Source of the DNA: Promethearchaeota archaeon
GTDB lineage: Archaea > Asgardarchaeota > Lokiarchaeia > Sigynarchaeales > SOKP01
Reading direction: 5' to 3'
DNA length: 13,101 bases
NCBI GenBank assembly: GCA_030620005.1
Contig: JAUXAJ010000128.1
Location: 1 to 13,101, forward strand
Made by a program: the position numbers and the translations under genes. Positions 1 to 5,576 of the stretch are shown here, piece by piece (within the stretch, counting starts at the first letter, position 1; each line of letters begins with the position of its first letter). The notes under the pieces are model-generated. The model saw nothing but the letters and a program-made list of their open reading frames with translations. It was not told the DNA's origin and did not search any database.

Positions 1-12
1 TTAACAGTTGAG

Positions 13-393
13 ATGATATATCTTTCTAAAGGATTCTTGAACGATGTTCCTACGTTAAGAGAAAAGGGAGGTTCGTTAGGATTTGTATTTGATCCTATCA
101 TTAAGGAGACGCTCAATTTAAATCTAGGTAAGTACATTCAAGTAAGAATCCATAACATTGTTAAAGGAAGAAGGGAAGGACAATTAGATAATATCTCTTA
201 CCCTCGAAAAGTAATTCATTTTGGAGGAACTTCTTTTGGTGCTACTATTCAAAAAAATATCGCTGATTATTTTGAATTGAGGGAAAGAGACATTATTAGC
301 GTAGGCATCACGACATATGAAAAATCATTGGAATTAGACTTGGGAAAAAAAAATAAAGAGGTCATATTAAAAATTCAATTACCTGATAAGTGA
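13..393 (+). CDS. Double AbrB/SpoVT-like DNA-binding protein, possibly 5'-partial
   Basis: A 126-residue protein with two copies of the AbrB-type swapped-hairpin pattern. Copy one is about residues 22-47 (GFVFDPIIKETLNLNLGKY then a beta strand). Copy two is about residues 68-102 (FGGTSFGATIQKNIADYF, then RERDIISVGI). Each has strand, 'IP-x-x-I'-like turn, short helix, L-x-x-G/R-D, strand. AbrB-family proteins bind DNA as dimers and act as transition-state regulators or antitoxins; two copies in one chain could form a pseudo-dimer. The frame is open to the left edge (codons for L-T-V-E precede the ATG), so the true start may lie outside the window. Oligo-T runs follow the stop. The family call rests on pattern, not on a database search; the regulated genes are unknown. 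Confidence 0.7.
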   Translation: MIYLSKGFLNDVPTLREKGGSLGFVFDPIIKETLNLNLGKYIQVRIHNIVKGRREGQLDNISYPRKVIHFGGTSFGATIQKNIADYFELRERDIISVGITTYEKSLELDLGKKNKEVILKIQLPDK

Positions 394-404
394 ACACCTT
401 ACTC

Positions 405-437
405 TTTTTTTATTTGATTATATTTTTTCTTTTTTTT
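405..437 (+). terminator. Oligo-T archaeal-type terminator
   Basis: Three T runs (T7 at 405-411, T6 at 423-428, T8 at 430-437) begin 12 bases after the stop of the double AbrB-like gene. No hairpin precedes them. Archaeal RNA polymerase terminates on such oligo-U tracts, so this is the likely 3' end of that transcript. Confidence 0.55.
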
Positions 438-952
438 AAAAAGTGCGTATTTTATTTTCTTAATCACTTATTATTAAGTTATCCATTTCTTTCTTCTTCT
501 TAGGATTTATTTTCTTGTGAATTTTTGGAATTATTCCATCGTTATACTTTATTTTAATCTACTGATTAAATTTTATTGTAATGACTTGGAATAAAATCGC
601 AAATTCACTAATTTTAAATCATTTTCAACTTTTTGCTATGTGTAGATAGGAATAGGAAATCCTTTGAACAAAATTTCAACTTTTTATTAAAAACTGTTAG
701 AATCTTGATTCAATTCATTCAATTAATCTCCATTTTCAATCAGTTTGCTAATAATATTAATATTTTTGAATTTCTAATTATAAGATCTATTAGAATCATT
801 AACAATAACTTTAACAGAAAAAAGAGCTTGAAGACAAATTATTAAATTTATTGATAAAAGTACTTATATGAAATAAAATAAAAAAGATCAAAAAAAATGT
901 AAGAAAATTCCATCAAATTTAATCAAATTTTAAAAATAAATCGGTTTTAAAA
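438..952. other. A+T-rich intergenic stretch without a supported gene
   Basis: About 515 bases between the AbrB-like gene and the HEPN-like gene. An open frame at 633-845 (70 codons) is almost entirely I, N, F, L and K, as expected by chance in such A+T-rich DNA, and matches no motif I know. The phrase 'tttcaactttttg/a' occurs twice (around 623 and 675). A TATA-like TTTAAAAATA lies at 928-937, close ahead of the next gene. I see no RNA gene or long palindrome. Confidence 0.5.
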
Positions 953-1660
953 ATGGAAAAAAAAATTAATCTTAATGAAATTTCATTTAGAAAAGGATCA
1001 AAATATCATAGAATCTTCGTCAATCATTCTTTTCTCTATAGTCATTTTTATATAGAGAAAAGAGATTCTCTTGAAGACTTTTTAAGAGATAGAGAACAAT
1101 TTGTAAATAGTTTTATAAGAAATATATCAAAAAAATTCAAATTAAATCAAGAAGATATTACATCTATCAAGGAGCTTGATTTTTCCTTATTTCCCAGAAT
1201 TTCTGAGAGTGCATACTCCTATATTAAGAAACGAGCTTTTCTTGTCTTTACATATTCTGAAATGGAACAATATTTCTTTAGATGCATGAATTATTGCATT
1301 ATTAAAACAGGTGTGTCAGAAATTCAAGCAGAAAAAAAAACAGAAAATTCAATGAGAAATCATTGGAAAATAATTTTTAAGGTTTTTAAGACTTCATATG
1401 ATCTAAATCATAACTTAGATAGTAATTCAATCAATGATGTGCAGAAGTTTAAAATAATTAGAAATATATTCGCACACGGAAATGGAACAATCAATCAAAA
1501 ATATGTAAGTAATTTTCCAAATTCAAATCAAAAAATTGGAGAAAAATTAAATCTTACAACTAAACTTATTAATAAATATTTTTATCTCTCATTAGAAATT
1601 AGTACATATTTTGACGATGCTTTATTAAAGATCTTTCCAGAATTAACATATAATCCATAA
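953..1660 (+). CDS. HEPN-like protein with Rx4H motif (putative RNase)
   Basis: A 235-residue, largely helical protein. Near the C-terminal end is R170-N-I-F-A-H175 followed by G-N-G, the R-N-x3-H (Rx4H) motif of HEPN domains; many such domains are metal-independent RNases in toxin-antitoxin, CRISPR and abortive-infection systems. A helix rich in aromatic and acidic residues (about 98-118, VFTYSEMEQYFF) would supply the first half of the HEPN bundle. The length fits stand-alone HEPN proteins of defence islands. No nucleotidyltransferase (MNT) partner is adjacent; the next gene is convergent. The ATG at 953 is the first in frame and has a TATA-like element about 20 bases upstream. Seen: the motif and helical composition. 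Inferred: RNase activity and a defence role. Confidence 0.65.
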   Translation: MEKKINLNEISFRKGSKYHRIFVNHSFLYSHFYIEKRDSLEDFLRDREQFVNSFIRNISKKFKLNQEDITSIKELDFSLFPRISESAYSYIKKRAFLVFTYSEMEQYFFRCMNYCIIKTGVSEIQAEKKTENSMRNHWKIIFKVFKTSYDLNHNLDSNSINDVQKFKIIRNIFAHGNGTINQKYVSNFPNSNQKIGEKLNLTTKLINKYFYLSLEISTYFDDALLKIFPELTYNP

Positions 1661-1762
1661 AATTTATATTATTATGTTATTTTATAACGACTTTCTCTCA
1701 CAATTTAGATGATGTAATTATACAAGAGATGGAAAGGGACACTTAGAAAATTTAAAATCTTG

Positions 1763-1769
1763 TTTTTTT
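1763..1769 (+). terminator. T7 run, possible terminator
   Basis: Seven T residues about 100 bases after the HEPN-like gene, in the convergent gap before the RHH-like gene on the other strand. Weak evidence, from base composition only. Confidence 0.25.
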
Positions 1770-1844
1770 AAAAACGATAGATACATTAGACGCTTCCAAG
1801 AATGCTTTGAAAAACACTCCAAATCATTGTTGTCCTCACGCTTC

Positions 1845-1858
1845 TAGGAGATATCCTA
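1845..1858. repeat. Short inverted repeat TAGGA-GATA-TCCTA at a gene end
   Basis: Perfect 5-bp arms with a 4-base loop overlapping the TAG stop of the minus-strand RHH-like gene. It could be a small 3'-end hairpin. A very similar repeat (ATAGGA-TTAT-TCCTAT) lies at 12720-12735. Confidence 0.3.
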
Positions 1859-2167
1859 TTCGTTTATCAATTCTTTTACTTTTTCGTATAATTCCTTGTT
1901 TTTAAAGATTGGCAAGCTAAATTCGCAGAGCTCTATGATCTTTTTGGAAATCAATTCGTTCTCCTTCATTTCATCGATTATATCCTTGTTTTTTTCGATT
2001 ACCAACTCTCGTAATTTCTGATATAACTCTTGGTTTTGAAAAATGGGCAGACTTAATTGACAGAAATAGTTTATTGCCTTTGAAGTGGACACTTTTAGTG
2101 TCTTATTGGCAAAATTATATACCTCGTTAAAAACCGCATCTTTCATCGAAATTGTCTTGTTTACCAT
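1856..2167 (-). CDS. RHH-like small protein with internal duplication (paralogue A)
   Basis: A 103-residue protein. The N-terminus (MVNKTISMKD, then two helices ending at about residue 40) has the strand-helix-helix layout of a ribbon-helix-helix (CopG/MetJ-type) DNA-binding domain: short beta strand KTISM, amphipathic helix FNEVYNFANKTL, turn KVSTS, helix KAINYFCQL. The segment SKAINYFCQLSLPIFQNQEL is echoed later as SKKIIELCEFSLPIFKNKEL, so the chain holds an internal duplication. It aligns without gaps over about 100 residues with the plus-strand gene at 3277. RHH proteins usually act as dimeric repressors or antitoxins and autoregulate. Palindromes and an AATAGGTA motif shared with the 3.2 kb operator region lie upstream. 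The regulatory role is inferred. Confidence 0.65.
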   Translation of the reverse strand: MVNKTISMKDAVFNEVYNFANKTLKVSTSKAINYFCQLSLPIFQNQELYQKLRELVIEKNKDIIDEMKENELISKKIIELCEFSLPIFKNKELYEKVKELINE

Positions 2168-2595
2168 ATTGCTTCTCTCGTATTAATTTGTATTGTCCAT
2201 GTTCGATAATTAATAATGTACATTAACACTAATAAATATGACTTTACTATAGTTACTATAATAACCTATCAATACCTATTATTTTAAAAGAAATGAAAAA
2301 AGATTATCATCCACTTCTTTATAAAAAATATTAAAAACTCTTTATCAATTTTAAGAAAATTCATATTTAGTAGATAGATAATCTCGTATAGGGTCTCAGA
2401 CAGACATTCTACGAGCAATTGAAAATCACAATCCAAGCATGTTATCAAATAAAGTTCTAAATTTTTCAAAGTGTTTTTGAAATGTGGGGTGATATATCAC
2501 CCACATTAGGTTTTTTTTGTATAACCTCAAGCACTAACATCGGTTTAATTTTCATTAATCCTAAATTTTTTTTGGAAAGATTAAAAAATTTATTA
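2168..2595. promoter_or_regulatory. Regulatory region upstream of RHH paralogue A
   Basis: About 430 bases without a convincing gene. Proximal to the minus-strand RHH gene lie a 12-bp perfect palindrome TAATGTACATTA (2214-2225) and, on the minus strand, AATAATAGGTATT (2271-2283), which shares AATAGGTA with the operator repeats at 3165-3206. The distal part carries the 27-base palindrome listed separately. A 61-codon open frame (2284-2469, minus) lies between them, but its composition is not convincing. Confidence 0.4.
2481..2507. promoter_or_regulatory. 27-base near-perfect palindrome, probable operator
   Basis: Arms AATGTGGG and CCCACATT flank a central perfect TGATATATCA; one extra G (2486-2489 run) is the only asymmetry. 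Its G+C-rich arms stand out in this A+T-rich DNA. A T8 run follows at 2511-2518 on the plus strand, so a terminator-like RNA hairpin is possible. However, no plus-strand gene ends here, and the location within a cluster of RHH genes favours a protein-binding site. The central ATATAT could double as a TATA box for the minus strand. Confidence 0.5.
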
Positions 2596-3135
2596 TTATT
2601 TTAAGTTCGATATCATAGACATCAATACCTTCTTTAAATCATCAATTTTTTCCGAAAAATTGCAAAATTTCTCAAGAACGCTAAAATTGTTGTTCTTAAT
2701 TTCTAAGATTAAATGGTTTAATTGATATTCTATAGCGTGTTCAAGAAATTCTTTTTGATCCCAAGGGATTATTTCGCATATCTGAGCAATCCCATGCTTT
2801 ATAACAGGACTAATTTCAATTTTTATGTTCTGGCATTTTTCTACAGGTATTTCATCTTTCATGACATGTTTTTTGGTTTTGCCATCGAATAGTGTAGATA
2901 GGCGAAAATATTGGCTTATCAATTCATCGCTCTTACACTCGATATTTGACACCATGTATTCAATGTGTTCGCTTATCAAGTTATTGATAAAATCTTTTTG
3001 GGAAATGAAACATTTTTTGCAAAACTTTTGAATGCGCTCTAAAGTCGAATTTTTAAAATTTAAAAGGATCTTAACAGAATTTTTGTCGACTACTCCTGGA
3101 CACTTAATTTGATTGGAAATAAAATTTTCGTTCAT
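2596..3135 (-). CDS. Tandem ribbon-helix-helix-like DNA-binding protein
   Basis: A 179-residue protein with two strand-helix-helix units. Unit one is about residues 21-65: strand VKILLNF, helix STLERIQKFCKKC, turn FISQ, helix KDFINNLISEHIEYM. Unit two is about 103-147: strand NIKIEIS, helix VIKHGIAQICEII, turn PWDQ, helix KEFLEHAIEYQLNHL. RHH domains act as dimers, so two in one chain could form an intramolecular pair. A Lys-rich segment (about 86-100) links them, and a C-terminal helix (about 150-179) follows. The gene diverges from the RHH-like gene at 3277, with phased repeats between them that suit autoregulation. RHH assignment is from pattern; a nucleic-acid-binding role is inferred. 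Residues KCFIS and NIEC contain cysteines, but no metal motif is clear. Confidence 0.6.
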   Translation of the reverse strand: MNENFISNQIKCPGVVDKNSVKILLNFKNSTLERIQKFCKKCFISQKDFINNLISEHIEYMVSNIECKSDELISQYFRLSTLFDGKTKKHVMKDEIPVEKCQNIKIEISPVIKHGIAQICEIIPWDQKEFLEHAIEYQLNHLILEIKNNNFSVLEKFCNFSEKIDDLKKVLMSMISNLK

Positions 3136-3164
3136 TTTTTATATAATAAGTATTAATATGTATT

Positions 3165-3223
3165 ATTAATAGGTAGTATAATATTATACTAATTAATAGG
3201 AAGTATTATACTTATATTATACT
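3165..3223. promoter_or_regulatory. Divergent operator array: 18-bp palindrome plus phased repeats
   Basis: Between the divergent RHH genes lies a perfect 18-bp palindrome, TAGTATAATATTATACTA (3174-3191). The nonamer TATTATACT occurs at 3182, 3204 and 3215, spaced 22 and 11 bases, about two turns and one turn of the helix. The 15-mer ATTAATAGGTAGTAT (3165) recurs as ATTAATAGGAAGTAT (3192), 27 bases on. These are hallmarks of cooperative RHH repressor binding. The array also covers TATA-like sequence for both directions, so binding would shut both promoters. Confidence 0.55.
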
Positions 3224-3276
3224 ATCTATTAACTATAGAATTATTAAATGAAACATGCAAAAAAGAGAGAGAGAAT

Positions 3277-3657
3277 TTGATAAGTAAGACAATTTCGATG
3301 AGTGATGAATTTTTTAATAAGATATTTAATTTTGCCAAAGAGACGCTAAAAGTGTCTACTTCAAAGACAATAAATTTCTTGTGTCACCTTAGTCTACCTA
3401 TCATTAAGAATAAAGAATTATATTCAAAACTATACGACTTAGTGATTAATGAGGGTGGGGAAAACCTCAATGATTTAGATCTTCTGAAACTAATTTCAAA
3501 AAAAATTATAAAAATGTGCGAAATTAGCATTTTAATTTTTCAAAACAAGGAATTATATCAAAAATTATTAGATCTGACTAGAGATGAGGACAAAGAATTT
3601 CCGAAGATAATCTATGAGCTTTTATTGGAAAAATTAGTGCAATTTCCAGTTAAATGA
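3277..3657 (+). CDS. RHH-like small protein with internal duplication (paralogue B)
   Basis: A 126-residue paralogue of the minus-strand gene at 1856-2167. The two align without gaps over about 100 residues (KTISM, NFAKETLKVSTSKTIN, LSLPI, NKELY, LISKKII, NKELYQKL) and then this copy has about 23 extra C-terminal residues. The TTG at 3277 is chosen over the in-frame ATG at 3298 because the paralogue's MVNKTISM aligns with MISKTISM from this TTG. The N-terminal strand and two helices resemble a ribbon-helix-helix domain; the second half repeats the first helix unit. It sits downstream of the phased operator array and diverges from the tandem RHH gene, so mutual or auto-repression is likely. 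Function beyond DNA binding is unknown. Confidence 0.65.
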   Translation: MISKTISMSDEFFNKIFNFAKETLKVSTSKTINFLCHLSLPIIKNKELYSKLYDLVINEGGENLNDLDLLKLISKKIIKMCEISILIFQNKELYQKLLDLTRDEDKEFPKIIYELLLEKLVQFPVK

Positions 3658-3682
3658 AATCAATGATATAATATTCATTAAT

Positions 3683-3829
3683 ATGTCGCAGGAAAAAAAG
3701 GGTAATGGATGGGATGAAAGCGAAATAATTGGCAATTCCATCGTTTTTTTAACTGTATTTGCAAGAGAATTATCGAAAATGTGTAAGAAATTGTTTGAAA
3801 AAATGAGTTTAACAGAAGAACAATTATAG
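3683..3829 (+). CDS. Possible small ORF of 48 residues
   Basis: An ATG-initiated 48-residue frame beginning 25 bases after paralogue B on the same strand, preceded by TATA-like sequence (gatataatattcatta). The product starts MSQEKKGNGWDESEIIGNS and continues with a hydrophobic/basic helix (TVFARELSKMCKKLFEKMS). Its composition is more protein-like than the chance frames nearby, and it could be cotranscribed with paralogue B. No family recognised; it could also be non-coding. Confidence 0.3.
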   Translation: MSQEKKGNGWDESEIIGNSIVFLTVFARELSKMCKKLFEKMSLTEEQL

Positions 3830-3907
3830 AAATTAAATTAAGAGTATATAACAAAAAGAGAATGAGTAATGGCAATCGAGGGTAATGTTTCAAAACGCTG
3901 GTTGAAA

Positions 3908-4015
3908 TTAAGGGAGAATGCACGGCAAAAGATCTTCCAAGACCGTTTTTTGCAGTAATCTTGCAAGTGTGTGGGACACAACTTCTAAGAAGATCCGTGC
4001 ATTTTCCCGCCTTAA
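3908..4015. ncRNA. Candidate branched structured RNA (or DNA hairpin element)
   Basis: A relatively G+C-rich segment that folds as a three-way junction. Stem 1a pairs GGGAGAATGCACG (3912-3924) with CGTGCATTTTCCC (3996-4008), 13 bp with one G-U. After a 6-base bulge (3925-3930), stem 1b pairs GATCTTC (3931-3937) with GAAGATC (3989-3995). Inside lie stem 2 (CAAGA 3938-3942 with TCTTG 3959-3963) and stem 3 (AAGT-GTGT 3965-3972, loop GGG, ACAC 3976-3979 and ACTT 3981-3984). An outer TTAA pair (3908-3911 with 4012-4015) may extend the base. The structure ends about 23 bases before the membrane-protein ATG, so it may be a cis-regulatory leader, a stable ncRNA, or a mobile-element or replication hairpin. 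I recognise no known family. The strand is undetermined. Confidence 0.45.
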
Positions 4016-4037
4016 AAAAAAAGAGCGTGAAATTTAA
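3918..4037 (+). CDS. Possible 39-residue basic peptide overlapping the structured segment
   Basis: An ATG frame starting right after GGGAGA and ending one base before the ATG of the membrane protein (TAA-A-ATG), the spacing expected for translational coupling. The product begins MHGKRSSKTVFCSNLAS and ends in a Lys/Arg-rich segment (RLKKKEREI). It lies inside the predicted branched stem structure, so coding and structural readings compete. A second overlapping 29-codon frame occurs at 3869-3958. No family recognised. Confidence 0.25.
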   Translation: MHGKRSSKTVFCSNLASVWDTTSKKIRAFSRLKKKEREI

Positions 4038-4038
4038 A

Positions 4039-4653
4039 ATGACCGATTTAAATCCTTATAACGATATTACGGGTCCTATTTGGGAGACTTTAAGCAGTTT
4101 TGCGAAGAGTTTTAACGAATTGTCGTTAATCGTGTTCCAATTTGGGTGCGTCATTTTATTTTTGATACACATTTTTTTAGGGGTGAATTTATTGCGAAGC
4201 GCGAAAATCAAGGAAAACAACGAAAAGATTCACGGAGTAAATTTAGAATTCATTAAAAAGAAAGGAAGAACGGGGACGATAATCTACATTTTAATAGGAT
4301 TTGGATTCTTGTTCAAGATATTACCTTTTTTGTTGTTAATGTGTTTTGATTTCTTACCGACACCGATTTTTTTTAACTTTTTAGGAAAGGAAAATCTCTT
4401 TAACGAGATTAACTTAACAGACAGCGAATTAGAAACATTTGACTTGTTTCTCACTTGTTTTGCAGGATTGCTTTCATTTTTAGGGATCATATTTTTTAGC
4501 GTTGGTTTTTATTTAATTTCTTTTAATAAATCGATCCTAAGAACGAAATATAAACCATTATCAATATTCATGTTAGGATTGTTCTTATTAATAATATTTG
4601 GAGTCACACCATCGCTCCAAATCATTTTACATTTACCCTTATTACCACAATAA
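4039..4653 (+). CDS. Four-helix integral membrane protein, unknown function
   Basis: From the ATG at 4039 the product has 204 residues with four hydrophobic segments, about residues 28-52 (LSLIVFQFGCVILFLIHIFLG), 78-104 (IIYILIGFGFLFKILPFLLL), 135-162 (FDLFLTCFAGLLSFLGIIFF) and 173-199 (LSIFMLGLFLLIIFG). A Lys-rich loop (about 54-77) after helix 1 is probably cytoplasmic by the positive-inside rule. The frame stays open upstream to a TTG at 3961, but that extension is basic, runs through the predicted stem structure and adds no hydrophobic segment, so the ATG is preferred. Its codons are somewhat less A+T-rich than those of its neighbours. No family recognised; it could be a defence-associated membrane effector, but nothing in the sequence proves this. 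Confidence 0.65.
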   Translation: MTDLNPYNDITGPIWETLSSFAKSFNELSLIVFQFGCVILFLIHIFLGVNLLRSAKIKENNEKIHGVNLEFIKKKGRTGTIIYILIGFGFLFKILPFLLLMCFDFLPTPIFFNFLGKENLFNEINLTDSELETFDLFLTCFAGLLSFLGIIFFSVGFYLISFNKSILRTKYKPLSIFMLGLFLLIIFGVTPSLQIILHLPLLPQ

Positions 4654-4707
4654 TAAAAAATTAAAATAGAAAGTGAAAGAATTTCATTTAAAAATTAGGT
4701 TTTCTTT

Positions 4708-5217
4708 ATGGTTGAATATAATATTAATGAACTTTGCTCCGTTGACGCAATTTTTGATTTTTTTAACAAATCTGGTTATAATATTGAAGAAGATATATCA
4801 GCTTTTCCAATTTCAGAGCTAATAGAGAAACCAGTCGAAGGTGATGCTTGGTTAATCGTTAACCATGCAAATTTAATGGTCATTGCAATTCGTGCAGAAA
4901 AATTTAATCAAAAAACCTATCGAACAAAAGTCAATAATTACCTAAAAGAACTAGCTGGAACGAAGTTAGTTTTTTATACTAATGAGTTTAATTTTTATCA
5001 CATAACTCTTATTTGTGATGGATTTTTTTCTATTAAATTTATTCCTTCCGATCCTGAAATGACAATTATCAGGATATTTGAAGCTCTTGAGGAAGGAGAA
5101 GATCTTTTTGATCATGCAAAACAAGATATTAATTTAATTTTATTAAAAAGAGAATTAACCGCTAAAGCATTAAAAGATAGCATTAGAGAAGGAAATGATT
5201 CAAATGTGAAAATTTGA
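4708..5217 (+). CDS. Uncharacterised 169-residue alpha/beta protein
   Basis: A soluble acidic protein with a start ATG 54 bases after the membrane-protein gene, on the same strand. N-terminal helix (VDAIFDFFNKSGYNIEED) is followed by alternating strands: AWLIVNHANLMVIAIRAE, a helix YRTKVNNYLKELAG, then TKLVFYTNEFNFYHITLICDG and FFSIKFI. The C-terminal third is helical (IIRIFEALEEGEDLFD, LLKRELTAKALKDS). The layout (helix on 'F-x-x-x-G-Y', then a beta sheet with a central helix) recalls N-terminal domains of type IIG restriction-modification enzymes and PD-(D/E)xK-like folds, but I cannot see a full catalytic motif, so this is only a lead. It could be a stand-alone accessory domain or a truncated larger protein; the stop is followed by non-coding DNA with no continuation. 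Confidence 0.6.
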   Translation: MVEYNINELCSVDAIFDFFNKSGYNIEEDISAFPISELIEKPVEGDAWLIVNHANLMVIAIRAEKFNQKTYRTKVNNYLKELAGTKLVFYTNEFNFYHITLICDGFFSIKFIPSDPEMTIIRIFEALEEGEDLFDHAKQDINLILLKRELTAKALKDSIREGNDSNVKI

Positions 5218-5576
5218 ATTTGAGTCACGCTCGTTAAAGTAAGTCTCGGATCATATTAATAACGCAAGAAACCTTGGAAAAAGACCTTAAAACTCATTTT
5301 CTCACTTAAAAAAAAAAATCATTTTTTGTAGTGATAGGGTAACCATGTCATTAGGCTAATGGTGTGATTAGTCTTTATTTAAAAATGATCATGTCTATTA
5401 TATCAATATAGATGAGATATTGAAAAAATTTTAGACGAGTTAAAACATTAAAAAATAAGCGTTATAATAGACTCTTTCCTTCACGTGTTTTAATTGAGGA
5501 AAAGAGCTTACAACCGAAATACTTGATTTATTCTAAATCTTTAAATCTTTTAATAAAGGATTATTCACTTGTCATC
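5218..5576. other. Convergent intergenic region without a gene
   Basis: About 360 bases between the convergent 169- and 479-residue genes. It holds a strong A11/T6 tract, an inverted repeat CATTAG-g-CTAATG (5349-5361) nested inside ACCAT/ATGGT, and a hairpin TCAATAT-N7-ATATTGA (5403-5423). No tRNA signature and no convincing ORF are visible. The two inverted repeats may be transcript-end structures or protein sites. Confidence 0.45.
5308..5327. terminator. Bidirectional oligo-A/oligo-T terminator region
   Basis: A11 at 5308-5318, then TCA, then T6 at 5322-5327. Read on the plus strand, the T6 run ends the transcript of the 169-residue gene about 100 bases after its stop. Read on the minus strand, T11 could end the transcript of the HEPN-containing gene. 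It fits archaeal oligo-U termination between convergent genes. Confidence 0.45.

Noticed and set aside
633..845. 70-codon plus-strand open frame
   Set aside because: Composition is nearly all I, N, F, L and K in very A+T-rich DNA; no motif and no clear promoter geometry. Probably a chance frame.
2284..2469. 61-codon minus-strand open frame
   Set aside because: Hydrophobic, low-complexity end (FFIKKWMIIFFHFF) and no family. The 27-base palindrome with an ATATAT core sits 12 bases upstream, so a promoter is conceivable, but the evidence is too thin to call a gene.
2825..3031. Plus-strand frame opposite the tandem RHH gene
   Set aside because: Antisense shadow of a better supported gene.
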